From assembly GCA_003427395.1 (NCBI GenBank), contig BFEA01000273.1, positions 1,341,787 to 1,405,786 of the forward strand: a stretch of DNA of 64,000 nt. The letters run 5' to 3'. The notes under the pieces are model-generated. The model was not told the origin of the DNA. It did no database searches and saw only the letters and a program-made list of their open reading frames with translations. Shown here piece by piece: positions 45,476 through 56,800 of this stretch. The stretch comes from Chara braunii. Taxonomy: Eukaryota; Streptophyta; Charophyceae; Charales; Characeae. Numbering within the stretch: position 1 is the stretch's first letter; the number at the start of each line of letters is the position of its first letter. Made by a program: the position numbers and the translations under genes.

Positions 45476-48139
45476 TAACTGAAGATAGTATTAATTAAGA
45501 ATAAACTTGTGGTAAGAAGGGGCAGGTTGGACCTCGATCTAATTTGATCGGTTCAGTCATATGCTACCTTATAAGACTAAGGGCAGACAATTTAGATACT
45601 TAAACAGTTCAGGGCAACTAGGGCAGTCTGGTCATGTGCGCAAAGCAGAGAAAAGTTGTTGTGCCATGTGTCTGTGTATGTTCTGGTTGAGCTAGGCAGG
45701 TTCCCGTAAGTTTGGGTGACCTACCTTTATGCCTTATGTAAGCTGGGTATAAGGGCATAAATCATTGAAAGATTACGAACTATTGTTTGACAATGTTGAC
45801 TTTGGGATGGTGAGAGTACTTACCTTTGTGGTTTGGTCTGCATGAGACTGAGTGCGACTACTATTTAGTCTGAGTTTCAGTTTGATAGGTAGTTGCTTTA
45901 GTTGCTCGTTACGTGCTGAAGTCATAGGAGTAAGTTTCAATTCTTGCATTTTCTGAGCTAAGTTTATTTTTACTTAGGTCGATTTCTGCATTTTCTGGGA
46001 TCATTTATTATACTTGGTCTTGTATAAATCTTGGTAAACCACTTTCTCTACAGTAAGTGCTGCCGAAATTTCCACAAACCCAAGGAGTTAGTCAGATTTT
46101 GTCTTTTTCAGGAACCATTTTTTTTTAACCGTATGGCTTCGTAAAAATATCGAAAACCTTATTTTCTAAAGAGAGTGCTGCCCAAATTTTTGCAAATTTA
46201 TGGAGTTAGACAAAATTTGACTTTGAAAAATTGAAGATTATTTTTGTTTCTATAATCAGGCTGATATAAATTTTGAAAAGACACTTTTTCTACGGAAAGC
46301 GCTGTCGAAATGTTTTTAGTTTAAGAAGAAATAGAATATATTTGGATAGGTGGCGATTCAGGCGATCCACTCTGTATAGAGGAAATTCTGTCAGGGTCTA
46401 CCTTTCTTTGGGCGCTTGCTTAGAGGTGGATTCATGATATAAAGATTATTCTCCATGGCCTTATAAATTTATCTTGGGGATTGGTCTGTCTTGTGTTACA
46501 GGTCCTCTTGATCGATTGATTCAAGATCATGACTAGATTCACCTTGATCCTACAACGATCACCTTCTGTTATCACTGATAATAGGTCGGTTGCCGATTTG
46601 CCGGTTTACGATTCAACTTCAATCCACTCCTGCCACTCGACCTAAAGGCTTTAGGTTTGTGACTTAAACTGTTTTGTTGTGTTTTCGTCCGGATTTTATT
46701 TGAATGGTCATTTATAGAAAAGTTCTGAATATTTTAACTTAAACTTTTTTGTTGTGTTTTCGTCCGGACTTTATTTGAATGACCATTTAAAGAAAAGTAC
46801 TAAGTATTTTATTTTGAGGAGTTGCACAAGAGTGAGGCTTGTATAGTTAAAGCAACGGATGTGAGTACAATGAATGGTTGAAGTTGACCCCGTGTAGTGC
46901 ATGAATTTTTTTGTTGAGTCTTTGATGTGATTGCAGGTATGTTTGGTGATTCAGACTTTGGATTTGACTGACTGCGCTCACATACATATATATATGGCTG
47001 AGAGGAGCCCCACAATGATTGTGAGAAGTGATCGTCTCATATTTATAACCTTTTTATATATATGTAAATACGTATGTCTTGAGTGTTTCATGCGGCCTAC
47101 TGTGACCGCGCGTAAGGGTTAAACCGATTATGTTTTCAAAAAAAAAAAGGACTTTCCCTGTTATCCGTTGTTTTTTTTAAATTTTTTATAGTTGGACGTT
47201 GTAGTCTGTGGCAGCCGTCAAAATCAAACCCCTTGATTTCTCTCCAGGCCCTAGATGATGGAGTTGGTCTCCAGGGCAATAAGAGACGATTGTCACCACA
47301 GGTATGAACCTGTCACAGTGTACCACCCACTCTCCGTAGGGTGCAAAAAAGGGTGTGGTTCTCAACCGCACTTGGCGGTTGTCCAGCGTCGAGAGATCAT
47401 TCTCTCAAGGCGCGTGTCAGCCGACATGCGACCCTCGAGATTAACGAGGACCACATGAGTATGGGTGCTACATAGTACGACATCACTGTGACCGCTTGCG
47501 TACACTTGCATTGCGAGTCGAAATGAGTTAGCCTTGCGTCTGCGGGGTTTTATACTAAATCTCTCACGCGACGCCTATCCGATTTCCACATCGGAGAGTT
47601 ATGAGATGGCTACTAACGGACTAGGAGTGTTGTCGCGTTGTTTGTTCTTGTAGGTATGTGTGTTTTTATTTTTATGTTCTTTAGAGTGGTGTGTGTGTGG
47701 AGTGTGGGATGCGTCCTAGTCGACCGACGATGAGTCGCGCTTGGGACCTCAGCCCCCCAAGATGTCGGTTCGCATGCGGGTCCGATAGAGGCGTAAAACC
47801 ACACGTACCCCCTATGCTACAACGAACGAGAAACGCCCTCGGTTGGTCCACCTCTGCGATTGCAATTGATTAACTATCGTATTGTGGACTGGTAGCTCGA
47901 CGAGGATACGCCCACCGAAGGGAGGTGACAGCTCCCGCAAGGTGGAGGTAAGTCCTGCCTGGCGTAGGCTCTTTCCTGTCGTAGGGGCTCGCGAGAGGTA
48001 TGGTTGGCGCACTCGGTCGGAGCGGCTTGCGGAAACTCCATTGTGTGCTTGCGGTGAGGATTAAGACCAACTTCTGCGTGACGTGGCCGGGAGGGTCCCG
48101 AGCTGCCTTGTGCGGTGCCGGACTGATGCGCTCGATAGG

Positions 48140-48157
48140 TGGCGCTGTCGTCGGGGA
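48140..48157 (+). promoter_or_regulatory. primer-binding site, tRNA-Asp
   Basis: TGGCGCTGTCGTCGGGGA, two bases after the 5' LTR. It has two to three changes from the classical tRNA-Asp PBS. Confidence 0.9.
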
Positions 48158-50336
48158 TAACGGTTGTCTGTCATTGTCCCTGGTGGAACGACATCCGGGT
48201 ATGGGAACGTGAGAACGAGGCAAAATGTGAAGTTTTCTTTGGAATTTTATAGTTAATCGATTGATGGTATTGGATGGAGAGCGAGTGAGAGTTGATTGTA
48301 TGAGTTGGTTTCAGTTACGTGCAGTAAGGGTGACACGAGAGCGATAAGCGTTTTGACTGTGTGCTTACGTACTCTGACTGATAAGATGGTAGTTGGAGAT
48401 GGTACCCCTTCTGACTTCGATAGTTGACAAGTTCGGATGATGCAATGCATGCCTGATATGGCTAAGGTGAGACGAGGCGGTGCCAACATGGCTAAACATT
48501 GTGGGAGTTTGCCTCATAAGGTGCCTATTAACGTCGAGATAGTTGCCTCAGTGGTCATAAGAGTGACTGGGTACTTTGGCATTAGAGAGAGGCCTGAGGG
48601 TGAGTAAGGGAGCCTATTATGTTAGAGGTCATCAAAGGACTTCGATGGGAATAAGGCTAAGAACGCCGAAATTTTTATAAGCGTGGAATGGGAATTTTGA
48701 GTTCAGGTTCTAAGTGGTTGTTGGACTTATATAGCCATGGAAGTGTGAAATCTGGCTCGCATAATGTGTTATGGATTAAGGCATACAAGGCGGTAGGCAG
48801 ATGCGATGAACAACGAGTTATGACCTTAACAAAAAAGAATACAGAAAGTAGTAGATCTGCATGACGTCTTTACGAAAAAAAGGATATTTGATCCTGGAGG
48901 CAGTTGGAATAACAGTGAAGGGGCTAACACTTATACTATTTTGCTTACATTTAATGAGGCAATGAGTGGTAGTTGATGTTAGACCTTCGCTTGAACCTTT
49001 CCACCTAAATTTGTAAAGTTGAAACTAAGAACTTGAGACTATTCTTCTAAGAGCATTTTCTTGAGTTATGTAATAAGGTCATCCATACATGTTAGATCTT
49101 ATCTGAGTAAGTTTATTTAGTGCCTATTTATGTGAGGTTTGTGTGCTTAATGTTATTTTTTGGCTATCCCTTCCAACATTATTTTTGTATGGGCTAAATA
49201 TTTGAAGTATGTGCTTAAACTTATAAGTTTGTAAGGATTTGTATGAGCGTCTCAAGTCCTATTATCAACTTATGGTTGTTTGTTAAAGTTTGTGTGTTTG
49301 AATTGCTCTTCAAAGAGGGGTAGAAGCATTACGCAGAATTCACGTCTGATGCGGATTCAGAGGTGAATGGAGTGACTACTTCCTTGGGATAAGCTCTTCT
49401 CAGGAAATAGTCAATGTGTAAGATCTACCCCAAGGAAGGTTGCATTCCTATGATATTGTTTCCCTGAGAGATCGCTTTGAAGAGGCTATAATTTTATCTT
49501 ATAGGTAGTAGTGAGACCCACGTCGAAACCATGTTCCTGGTCCATAGTGGGGTGTTGTTGTTATATTTCCTGTGATAAAATAACTATACTACTACTGAAT
49601 AGGAGGAAAGTTTTTGAGCCTTGTTGGACCATGGTCTGTAAGGGAAGCAGCTACTGCTTGCCACAGGAAAGTAGGGGGCCCCCAACTATTTTTGTGTCAA
49701 GTGCGTTCACCAGCACAGGACGGGACAATACATCCCAAAATGTGTATGGTGAGGTTGCTTACCTTGTCGACAAGGGTCTGCAAGGAGTGAGTGCTGGAAT
49801 TGGAGGGAGAAACAGTGAGGCTCGATCCTTGAGCGGGGCTCAGGGATTTGAGATGCTATCCATTCTGAAAATGATTACACTGCCCCTCGCCACGGTGTAC
49901 TTCTGTTAAAGCTGGGGAGTAAATGGTAGTACTCTCATAAGTATTATGTCTGGGAGTGCTAATTGTTGGTCATCATATCTCTGATCATAATGTGTTTATT
50001 GTATAATACGTCTGTTGGAATAAGATTATTATTATTATGAGATATTTAAATATGTTTTGGGTAACTGACTAGGTTGTGCATAATAGATTTGATTATTATG
50101 AGTATTATTGTTGTCAGTTGCTATGGTAATATATCGTTTTCCATTAATATTATAATTATGAATTTTTGATATCTATGAATTCAATATTATCGTGATATAT
50201 TACCATTATTATTTTTTCTAAGACTAGGTGGTCGTAAACATTGGAAAGGACGCATTTTAGGGAAAGATGATCTGCAACCGAGGCTTCATGGGTAGGGATT
50301 GTAGAGTATGATTATCAGTATGATAACGGAAGGCGT
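48158..50336 (+). other. internal leader region, plus element
   Basis: Non-coding, homologous (reverse complement) to 38385-40798. A frame at 49511-49909 is open but not conserved in the minus copy. Confidence 0.6.
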
Positions 50337-51110
50337 ATGCTGGACGTTTTTCTGTGATGGGCAGAACCCAGACCAGAGCGAAGGCAACTTAGGACGACTT
50401 ATGCTAGGGAAGATCCCAGTGTGACCCTGCCCGTCGAGAAGGAAGATGGGTTTGAGATTTTCTTGCCGAGGCGAGTCAAGGAAGGAGAGTATATCTCTTC
50501 CTGGTAGGGTGCATCGATAGGCAAGGATATTTTCGTTTGGATCGAGTTCGGTTTTGATGATGACTAGGACTGTGCGATTGTGAGGGTGACCCTTTATGCA
50601 TCTTCGTCGTTTTGGGTCTTACTTGGGATTGAGTTGGCACTTGGGCATGAGAGCCTGCTGACGAAGCCGTTGAGGGTAGCTGAGGGAGCTGCAGCGAAGT
50701 TGGTGAGTAACAAGGTCTAGGAAGGGGAAGAGCAGGTGGAGACCCGTATAGAGGTCAGACCCGCCGAATGGTTTGCGTTTCCTTCAACTCCATTACGAGT
50801 TGTCTTGCATGAACTCTTGATAGAAAAGTGTTTTGGGGGACAGACAAGGGTAGAGACCGCAGCAGAGGCCGCAGCGAGGGTGTGAGAATGAGGATATGCA
50901 AGGTACACGTGCGAGTTGGTGTATGGCCTGTATTTGGACCAAAGATTCTTACCCCATGGCCAAGGACTAAGGAGCTTGGTCAATGTTGTTGATGCTTATG
51001 TGAGCTCCCACGATCTAGATGAGAGGGTTGTAGGTTGGGATGAGGTTCAAGCTATAGCAGGCCGATAGAAGGATACCCTTGTACTTTGCCAAGACTTGTG
51101 AATATGCATG
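50337..51110 (+). pseudogene. ruined copy of the unrecognised ORF, plus element
   Basis: It aligns with 38360-37532 of the minus copy: ATGCTGGAC at 50337, GAGGCGAGTCAAGGAAGGAG at about 50470, GATGAGAGGGTTGTAGG near 51020. In-frame stops (for example in TGGTAGGGTGCA near 50503 and GATGACTAGGAC near 50560) and small indels destroy it. The alignment shows that the ancestral start lay at the MLD codons. Confidence 0.75.
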
Positions 51111-52922
51111 AACATAAGAGCTAGAGTAACAGGCTGACTAACTGTGTGATTTTAATCCCGTACTTTGGTCAGCAGGGGAACCTAACAATGTACCAAGAAA
51201 GTTTCGTAATAATGGTCCGGTAAAATAACCCGAGTTGTAGACGGGAGGAACCCCAATAGAATAGCTATATATGTGAGGTATGATAGAATTGACTCGAAAT
51301 TCGTTATGAGAATGTCTTCTGCGGATAGAGCGAGGAGTGGTTTTAAGGACATTATTACGAAATGAAAAGTCTATTCCACTAGACCTATCGTTGAGAGAAG
51401 AAGATATGAGACCTATTTCGTGTCTAGGTCAGGATGGTTGTACATGTCTGAGAGGTATGAAGGATTTGGGAAGAGACCTCAACGCGTGTGAGGTACACTA
51501 TCTAATTTAGAAGTGTAATACGTGAGATTTGTGTAAAAATGATTCCTTGTGTTGCTTGGTTACTTAAATATGTCTTGAGTTACTTGGATCCCTCTGATTT
51601 GAGGGATGTGATTACGTCCTGACCAAGACTGTTTCAGTTTTAACTCTGGTCAAGGTGAGCACAATTTTTGTGTATGATACTGATATCAGTTTGAGTTGAG
51701 ACTGTTCAACTCTGTGTGTATATATGTAAATCAAGACCATATTGGTTCGCTGTTGAGTTGGGATATTACGCCCCTTAGTGTGTATTGAGCTGATATTTTA
51801 TATGAGACTATTCCCCTGTATATGACGATCACAATCACTCTCACATGTGTGATTTTATCCTGATGTATGATGACTTTGTGTGAGAGATGTATAAGAAACA
51901 TCTCGTGTACTGTGTATTTTGTGAATGTGAATGAATGTGAACTGTCTACTCTTCGGTATACTCGTGCGATCTGCACACGGGTGGATGATAGGGCCGGGTA
52001 TAAGGAGAGGGAGTGCAGTCTGTTTTGTGAAAAGTGTAAGAATCCTAAGAGATTTATGAGTCTTTGAGACTCGAATCCTTGTCATGCCAAATGTTTATTG
52101 TTGAGTTGTGATGAGGACCCATAAGTTGGTCTCTCAGTTTGAGTTGTTTTATGGTAGAGACGCCTTTTATGAGAAGACAATCTTTTGCTTATTGGAAAAC
52201 TCATCTTCAGAGAGGGAAGGTGTTTTAATGAAAGGTCGTGTGAAAGTTCATCCTAGAGAGAGAGAGAGAGATGGCTGGGAGACCTATTGAGTGAGACCTC
52301 CTTCGTATGAAGGATGGTTAATAAATTCAGTGACATGGTAAGTTGGTTTTGGATGATAAAGTCTGACGAGGAGGACCACGTTTTTGCTTGGCCATTGGTG
52401 AAATTTTTGTAAAGGTCGCAAAAAACTTCATTGGGAGATGTCTTCGGGATGTGTGGTCTTTTTGCTCTGATCAAATGAGGGGGCCACGGCCTTGCGGACC
52501 TGGCGGTGATTCTGTTTTGTGACAGTGGAGAGGCTGCCGTGTTCGCTCCGTGTTGTCCCACTGAGGGCTGGTAAATGCCTTTTATGTGTGACATACCTTT
52601 GCGTAGTCCCACAGTAGGCCTGTATTGTTGCGACACACCGTCCAACCACTTGTGCCAATCTTGGGGCATTTATGAGGGACCCAACTAGGGGTATAACTGG
52701 CATCACTGAGGCGCAACCCTCAGTGTTGGCTGCTGATCGGCGCAACCTGACAGCGGGTTCATGTCTCGCCAGAAGGGGTAAAGACTTAAAAGGGTGTGGC
52801 CACCCAAGAGGGTTTTACCAGTTGCGGGATGGCGTGGGATAAGAGTCGAGTCTTTTTGGAGTGTTGATTGAATGCTTATCAGGAGGAAAAACCTATCGTG
52901 GCGCAACCTGCGAGGGCACTAC
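51111..52922 (+). other. internal region with gag deleted, plus element
   Basis: Immediately after the ORF remnant the alignment with the minus copy jumps about 1.3 kb, skipping the gag coiled coil and knuckle. The rest matches about 34240-36240 of the minus copy in reverse complement. Non-coding. Confidence 0.65.
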
Positions 52923-53138
52923 CGTAGGTCTGGCACGATCACCCAGAATACGGTGGACCAAGATGGAGACCTAACCTTCCTGTACTAGACTGCAGGAGGT
53001 GTGTTGAGATAAGATTTATATATGTATGTTTGATTGTGAGAATTATTGGAGGGAGGCGAGAGTGCCACTAAGGACACTTAACGAGAAATCGACGTTTGTC
53101 TAGGACGAAGGGGAGAGGACGGTCGGGCCATTGAGACT

Positions 53139-53217
53139 TATGCTGTAGTATAGTGCCAGTACCACGGCGTCCTGATGTCAGGACAATGGAGACCCAGGTT
53201 AGAATCCTGACAGCATA
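53139..53217 (+). ncRNA. tRNA-Asp-like cloverleaf, copy 1
   Basis: 79 bases. The acceptor TATGCTG pairs perfectly with CAGCATA. The D-arm is GTAT...GTAC, inside TGTAGTATAGTG, which equals the start of plant tRNA-Asp. Then come an anticodon-type stem GTCCT...AGGAC with GTC in its loop, GGAGACCC in the variable region, and a T-arm CAGG-TTAGAAT-CCTG. The B-box GGTTAGAATCC differs by one base from GGTTCGAATCC. The loop sizes are not fully tRNA-like. Confidence 0.6.
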
Positions 53218-53631
53218 TAGTTGTTGGGCACAGATTGTTGGAGGCCTCGGACCTGAGTCTGTCGGCTAATCGTGTTGGTTCCTTTCTCGTCAGCATTTGG
53301 AGTTTTTGATGGATTTATAGTTTTTCCACCTTGGGCACTACCGGTAAAATAACAACCGCGGTGGGCCGTAGATCTGGCACGATCACCCAGAATACGGTGG
53401 GCCAAGATGGAGACCTAACCTTCCTGTACTAGACTGCAAGAGGTATGTTGAGATAACATTTATATATGTATGTTTGATTGTGAAAATTATTGGAGGGAGG
53501 CGAGAGTGCCTTCTAAGGTCTCGGTTAGGGCTCGCGTCCTTGGTTATTGCAGGGTAGAGACTAAGGACACTTAACGAGAAGCGGACGTTTGTCTAGGACA
53601 GAGGGGAGAGGACGGTCGGGCCATTGTGACT

Positions 53632-53710
53632 TATGCCGTAGTATAGTGTCAGTACCCCGGCGTCCTGATGTCAGGACAATGGAGACCTATGTTAGAATCC
53701 TGGCAGCGTA
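53632..53710 (+). ncRNA. tRNA-Asp-like cloverleaf, copy 2
   Basis: Diverged duplicate of 53139-53217, ending 155 bp before the 3' LTR. Acceptor TATGCCG/CAGCGTA keeps five Watson-Crick pairs and one wobble with one mismatch. TGTCAGTAC and the GTCCT/AGGAC stem are retained; the T-arm is weaker (ATGTTAGAATCC). Confidence 0.5.
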
Positions 53711-53830
53711 TAGTTATAGGGCACAGATTGTTGGAGGCCTCGAACCTGAGTCTGCCGGCTAATCGGGTTGGTTCCTTTCTCGTCAGCATATGAAGTTTTG
53801 GATGGATTTATAGTTTTTCGACCTTACGAA

Positions 53831-53846
53831 GCGATGGGGACGTCGC
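53831..53846 (+). other. GNRA-type hairpin beside the 3' LTR
   Basis: GCGATG-GGGA-CGTCGC, 19 bp before the LTR; the counterpart of 33674-33689 with one C-G to U-G stem change. Confidence 0.75.
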
Positions 53847-53865
53847 TTAATATGCTCCGGTAAGC

Positions 53866-56800
53866 TGTCGGTGCGAATATCCTTACAAGGGTATCCGCCC
53901 TGGTTTTTGCAAGCAACAAAAGATAAGTTTGGTTGAAAAAGTTTAACGTATGTCGTTTACATTGATTGGATCAGTCTGGATGGTTGACTAGAGTAGAGAG
54001 TGTGTGGGCGCACGAATTTGAGGCGCGAGTGATCTTTTTTTATTTGTTGATGATTGAGGAACCGACGTGATTGTTGGCCAGAGTTTTATCTTTCTGATTA
54101 AGTTAGGATTGAAAATATTATGTCTCGTTCATTGATGTGCTTGCCTGTGACCTGTGCGTACGTGCGGAGGACGACATCGACAACAATGTGACTTTTGTAA
54201 ATGTTTGGGTAGAACTGCGCGTCTCGCAATATTAGTTTATTTAGGTGTTCGACAAAGCTAGACCCAGTCTTGGACCTAGCAACAGCGGTTACAGTGTCGG
54301 ACCCCCATTCGGGAGATTCAGGGATCGAGAACGAGCGGCGACGACGCGAAGAGATCAGAGGTGCGAAGGAGACCAAAGGGTTGAGGGTCCGTTGGGGCTA
54401 TCCCCCTTGCTTTTGCCAACGACAGCGTCAGAACGGTGTTAGTATTTTCTTTTCCCTCGTTCGTCATATTCGGACGATTAAAAAAGTTTCCAAATATGTA
54501 TCATTTATTGTAATATTACTTTTATGATCCGGTGTTCCTTAACTCGGATGAGACGCTGTATTTTTAAAGGCCGTCGAGGTAGCCGAGGACCTTGAGCACG
54601 CGCCTCTTTTGGCAAGTCCGTTCGGGTCCCGGTGTGCTGGGGTGTTGATGAAATTCCCCCGCGGTGCCCGTTCTGAGGAATGGACCGAAGAGTTTGCCAT
54701 ACAGAAGAGTGGGGGAAGGTCCATGGTCTCGGCTTCCCTCACTTCCCACGTGGAGAGCGTCGATAGCCTAAAGAAGAAGGGGATCGAAGAACATTCTGAG
54801 CACGACCACCGGGGCCCACGAAATGGGGAACTGTGCCTAGGGGGGGCTCTTTGGACACCAGTGTGGGGCTGCCGTGGTGTTGACTATGTGGCAAGACTGT
54901 TCCAACGACTGTTCCCATAGGACTCCTCCCAAACTTCGGCCTTCCAAGTTCCTTTTTGACTACTGGCTACTATCACTAAGATCTGCACCGGGACACGCCC
55001 CACCTTAGTGCTAGCTGTAGGTTCTAAGGAGAGCCAACGCCCTTTTTTCCCCGACACCGCCTCATAGCCACTACAACGGCCTAGCACAGGGTGTGCCTCA
55101 GCACAGTTCGTTTCGACGAAAACTCGGCCGCCGAGTAATCACATGTGCCTTGGCAGGTCTTGATTTTTTCCATTACCTCCGCCCTGCTGTTCGTATCGCT
55201 TGTCGTAGTATCCGGAGTAGAGCGAAGTTTGATATCGAACAAAAAGGCTGGCGGGACGAAGGCAGAGAGGGCAAGAGGGAGGGGACTGGACCTGGACGAA
55301 GAGCTACGTCAGGTGCAAGCGGAGGAAGGGAAGGCGCTGCGATAGAGGAATGTGGCTGTAGTGGAGCAAGGAGGAAGGGCGTGTTGCGCTAAGCCTCCGA
55401 AGGGAGACTGGCTGAGAGGAGGCTGGGACGAGCAACATATGAGGGTGACTGAACCAGGCCCGGATTCACGCCGGGATACATTCGCAAAATGGAATGGCCA
55501 AGCAGAGCGAGAGGTGGGAATGGGGGGATAGGAGGAGGGATTTCTCTTCCATTCCTCAATGAAAACGTATGGGGAAAAGTGGTAGATAGGGGTTTTAAGG
55601 CCGGGCGAGTATGATTATGAAGTTTGTTTTAGATGAAAGTTAGTAGAATAGAAGATAGAAAGAGAAAGGAGTGTGCCGGGATATAGAGAAGCGAGGGAAG
55701 AAGATGACGATTTCACCTGTTTTTTGATGAGCAACGTTAAGTTTGAGTGCTCAGTGCTGTGGAACTCCGGGACAGTACTGATCCGGCGCACTCGACCAAT
55801 CTGGGATCCTGTGCGCTCGTACTGTGAACAGGCTGAACTATTACAACATATGCAAGTATATTGGCAGTGCGCTTGATGTGCACCCTGCAGAGTAGCAGTG
55901 TGTGCTACTAGGTCTTGTAAGGCACGCTGTGTTCTGCTGCATACAGCACAGTGCAGAGCTCGCATACTGCGTTGAGATCCTATTGCGTTACATCGTGCTT
56001 TGCTATAGAACCCGAGAATGCGTAGGACTGTTGTACGTGTTGTGTCTGCTATATAAGTATTATGTCGTGAGTATAAGTACGAGACGTGCATCCTACCCGA
56101 GGCACATCGTTTTTATGCAGTACAGCGAGATCCTGATCAAAGGAGGAAGGAGATGCGATAAGGCATACTTACCTGTTCAACGGAGCAGCGAAAGGTGGGC
56201 GGCTGGGACTGCAGATTCCCTCTTTGACTGGCATCACAGCTCAGTGCTGGACGAAGCCACAGTAGGTCGGCAATGAGGAAGCAGGTCAGACTGTTGACCA
56301 CTGCGCTACTTATCCTACTGATCAAAGTAGCAAGAACCTTATCGAAAGCTAAGAATTGTTAGAGGCTCAATAAGGGTTGCACAACCGGTATCTGTATACA
56401 GTCTGCCTGCTGCATGGCAAGCAAGATCGCATTGCCATTCTATTGTTGCGAGAGAAATGGGGCTACTATTGCGAGATTAAGGGTCATCAGGGGATCAACA
56501 GTGGGAGGGTTAACTTCGGTTTGACCAGATTACTGCCTGTTCTGGCCATCATTGCGGGACCCTCAGGCGTATGAAGATAACAAGGCCCTCTCTTGGGAGT
56601 TGAGTTGTCCCCCTCCTGTATCTCGAGAGTCTGAAACCCCTCCCTCTACCTTTCTTACTCTAAGTCTAATCCTGTTATGAGAGGAAGGCGGCAGGCGGGA
56701 TTGCAACCTGTAGGACCTCAGAAAGACTTTGTGGGGAGTCAGCCCACCGATTGCAGGAGCTCTGCCGGAACTCAGGAGGAGTTCTAGAGGCAGGAAATTG

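Larger units (their letters stand above)
40859..48137 (+). repeat. 5' LTR of the plus giant element
   Basis: It contains, in order, the edge palindrome, a conserved first 1.9 kb, a GA microsatellite with an assembly gap, the hairpin array (about 45010-45740), the 122-bp units (about 46050-46330) and a conserved final 1.5 kb. Compared with the 3' LTR it has about 960 extra bases between about 42740 and 43695. No protein gene is recognised. Confidence 0.92.
52923..53820 (+). repeat. about 445-bp tandem duplication including the tRNA-like unit
   Basis: CGTAG(G/A)TCTGGCACGATCAC starts at 52923 and 53367. Both copies run through the tRNA-like segment, GGCACAGATTGTTGGAGGCC and a GTCAGCAT(T/A) end. 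Copy 1 lacks about 50 bp present in copy 2 near 53515-53565. The minus element has only one copy. Confidence 0.9.
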
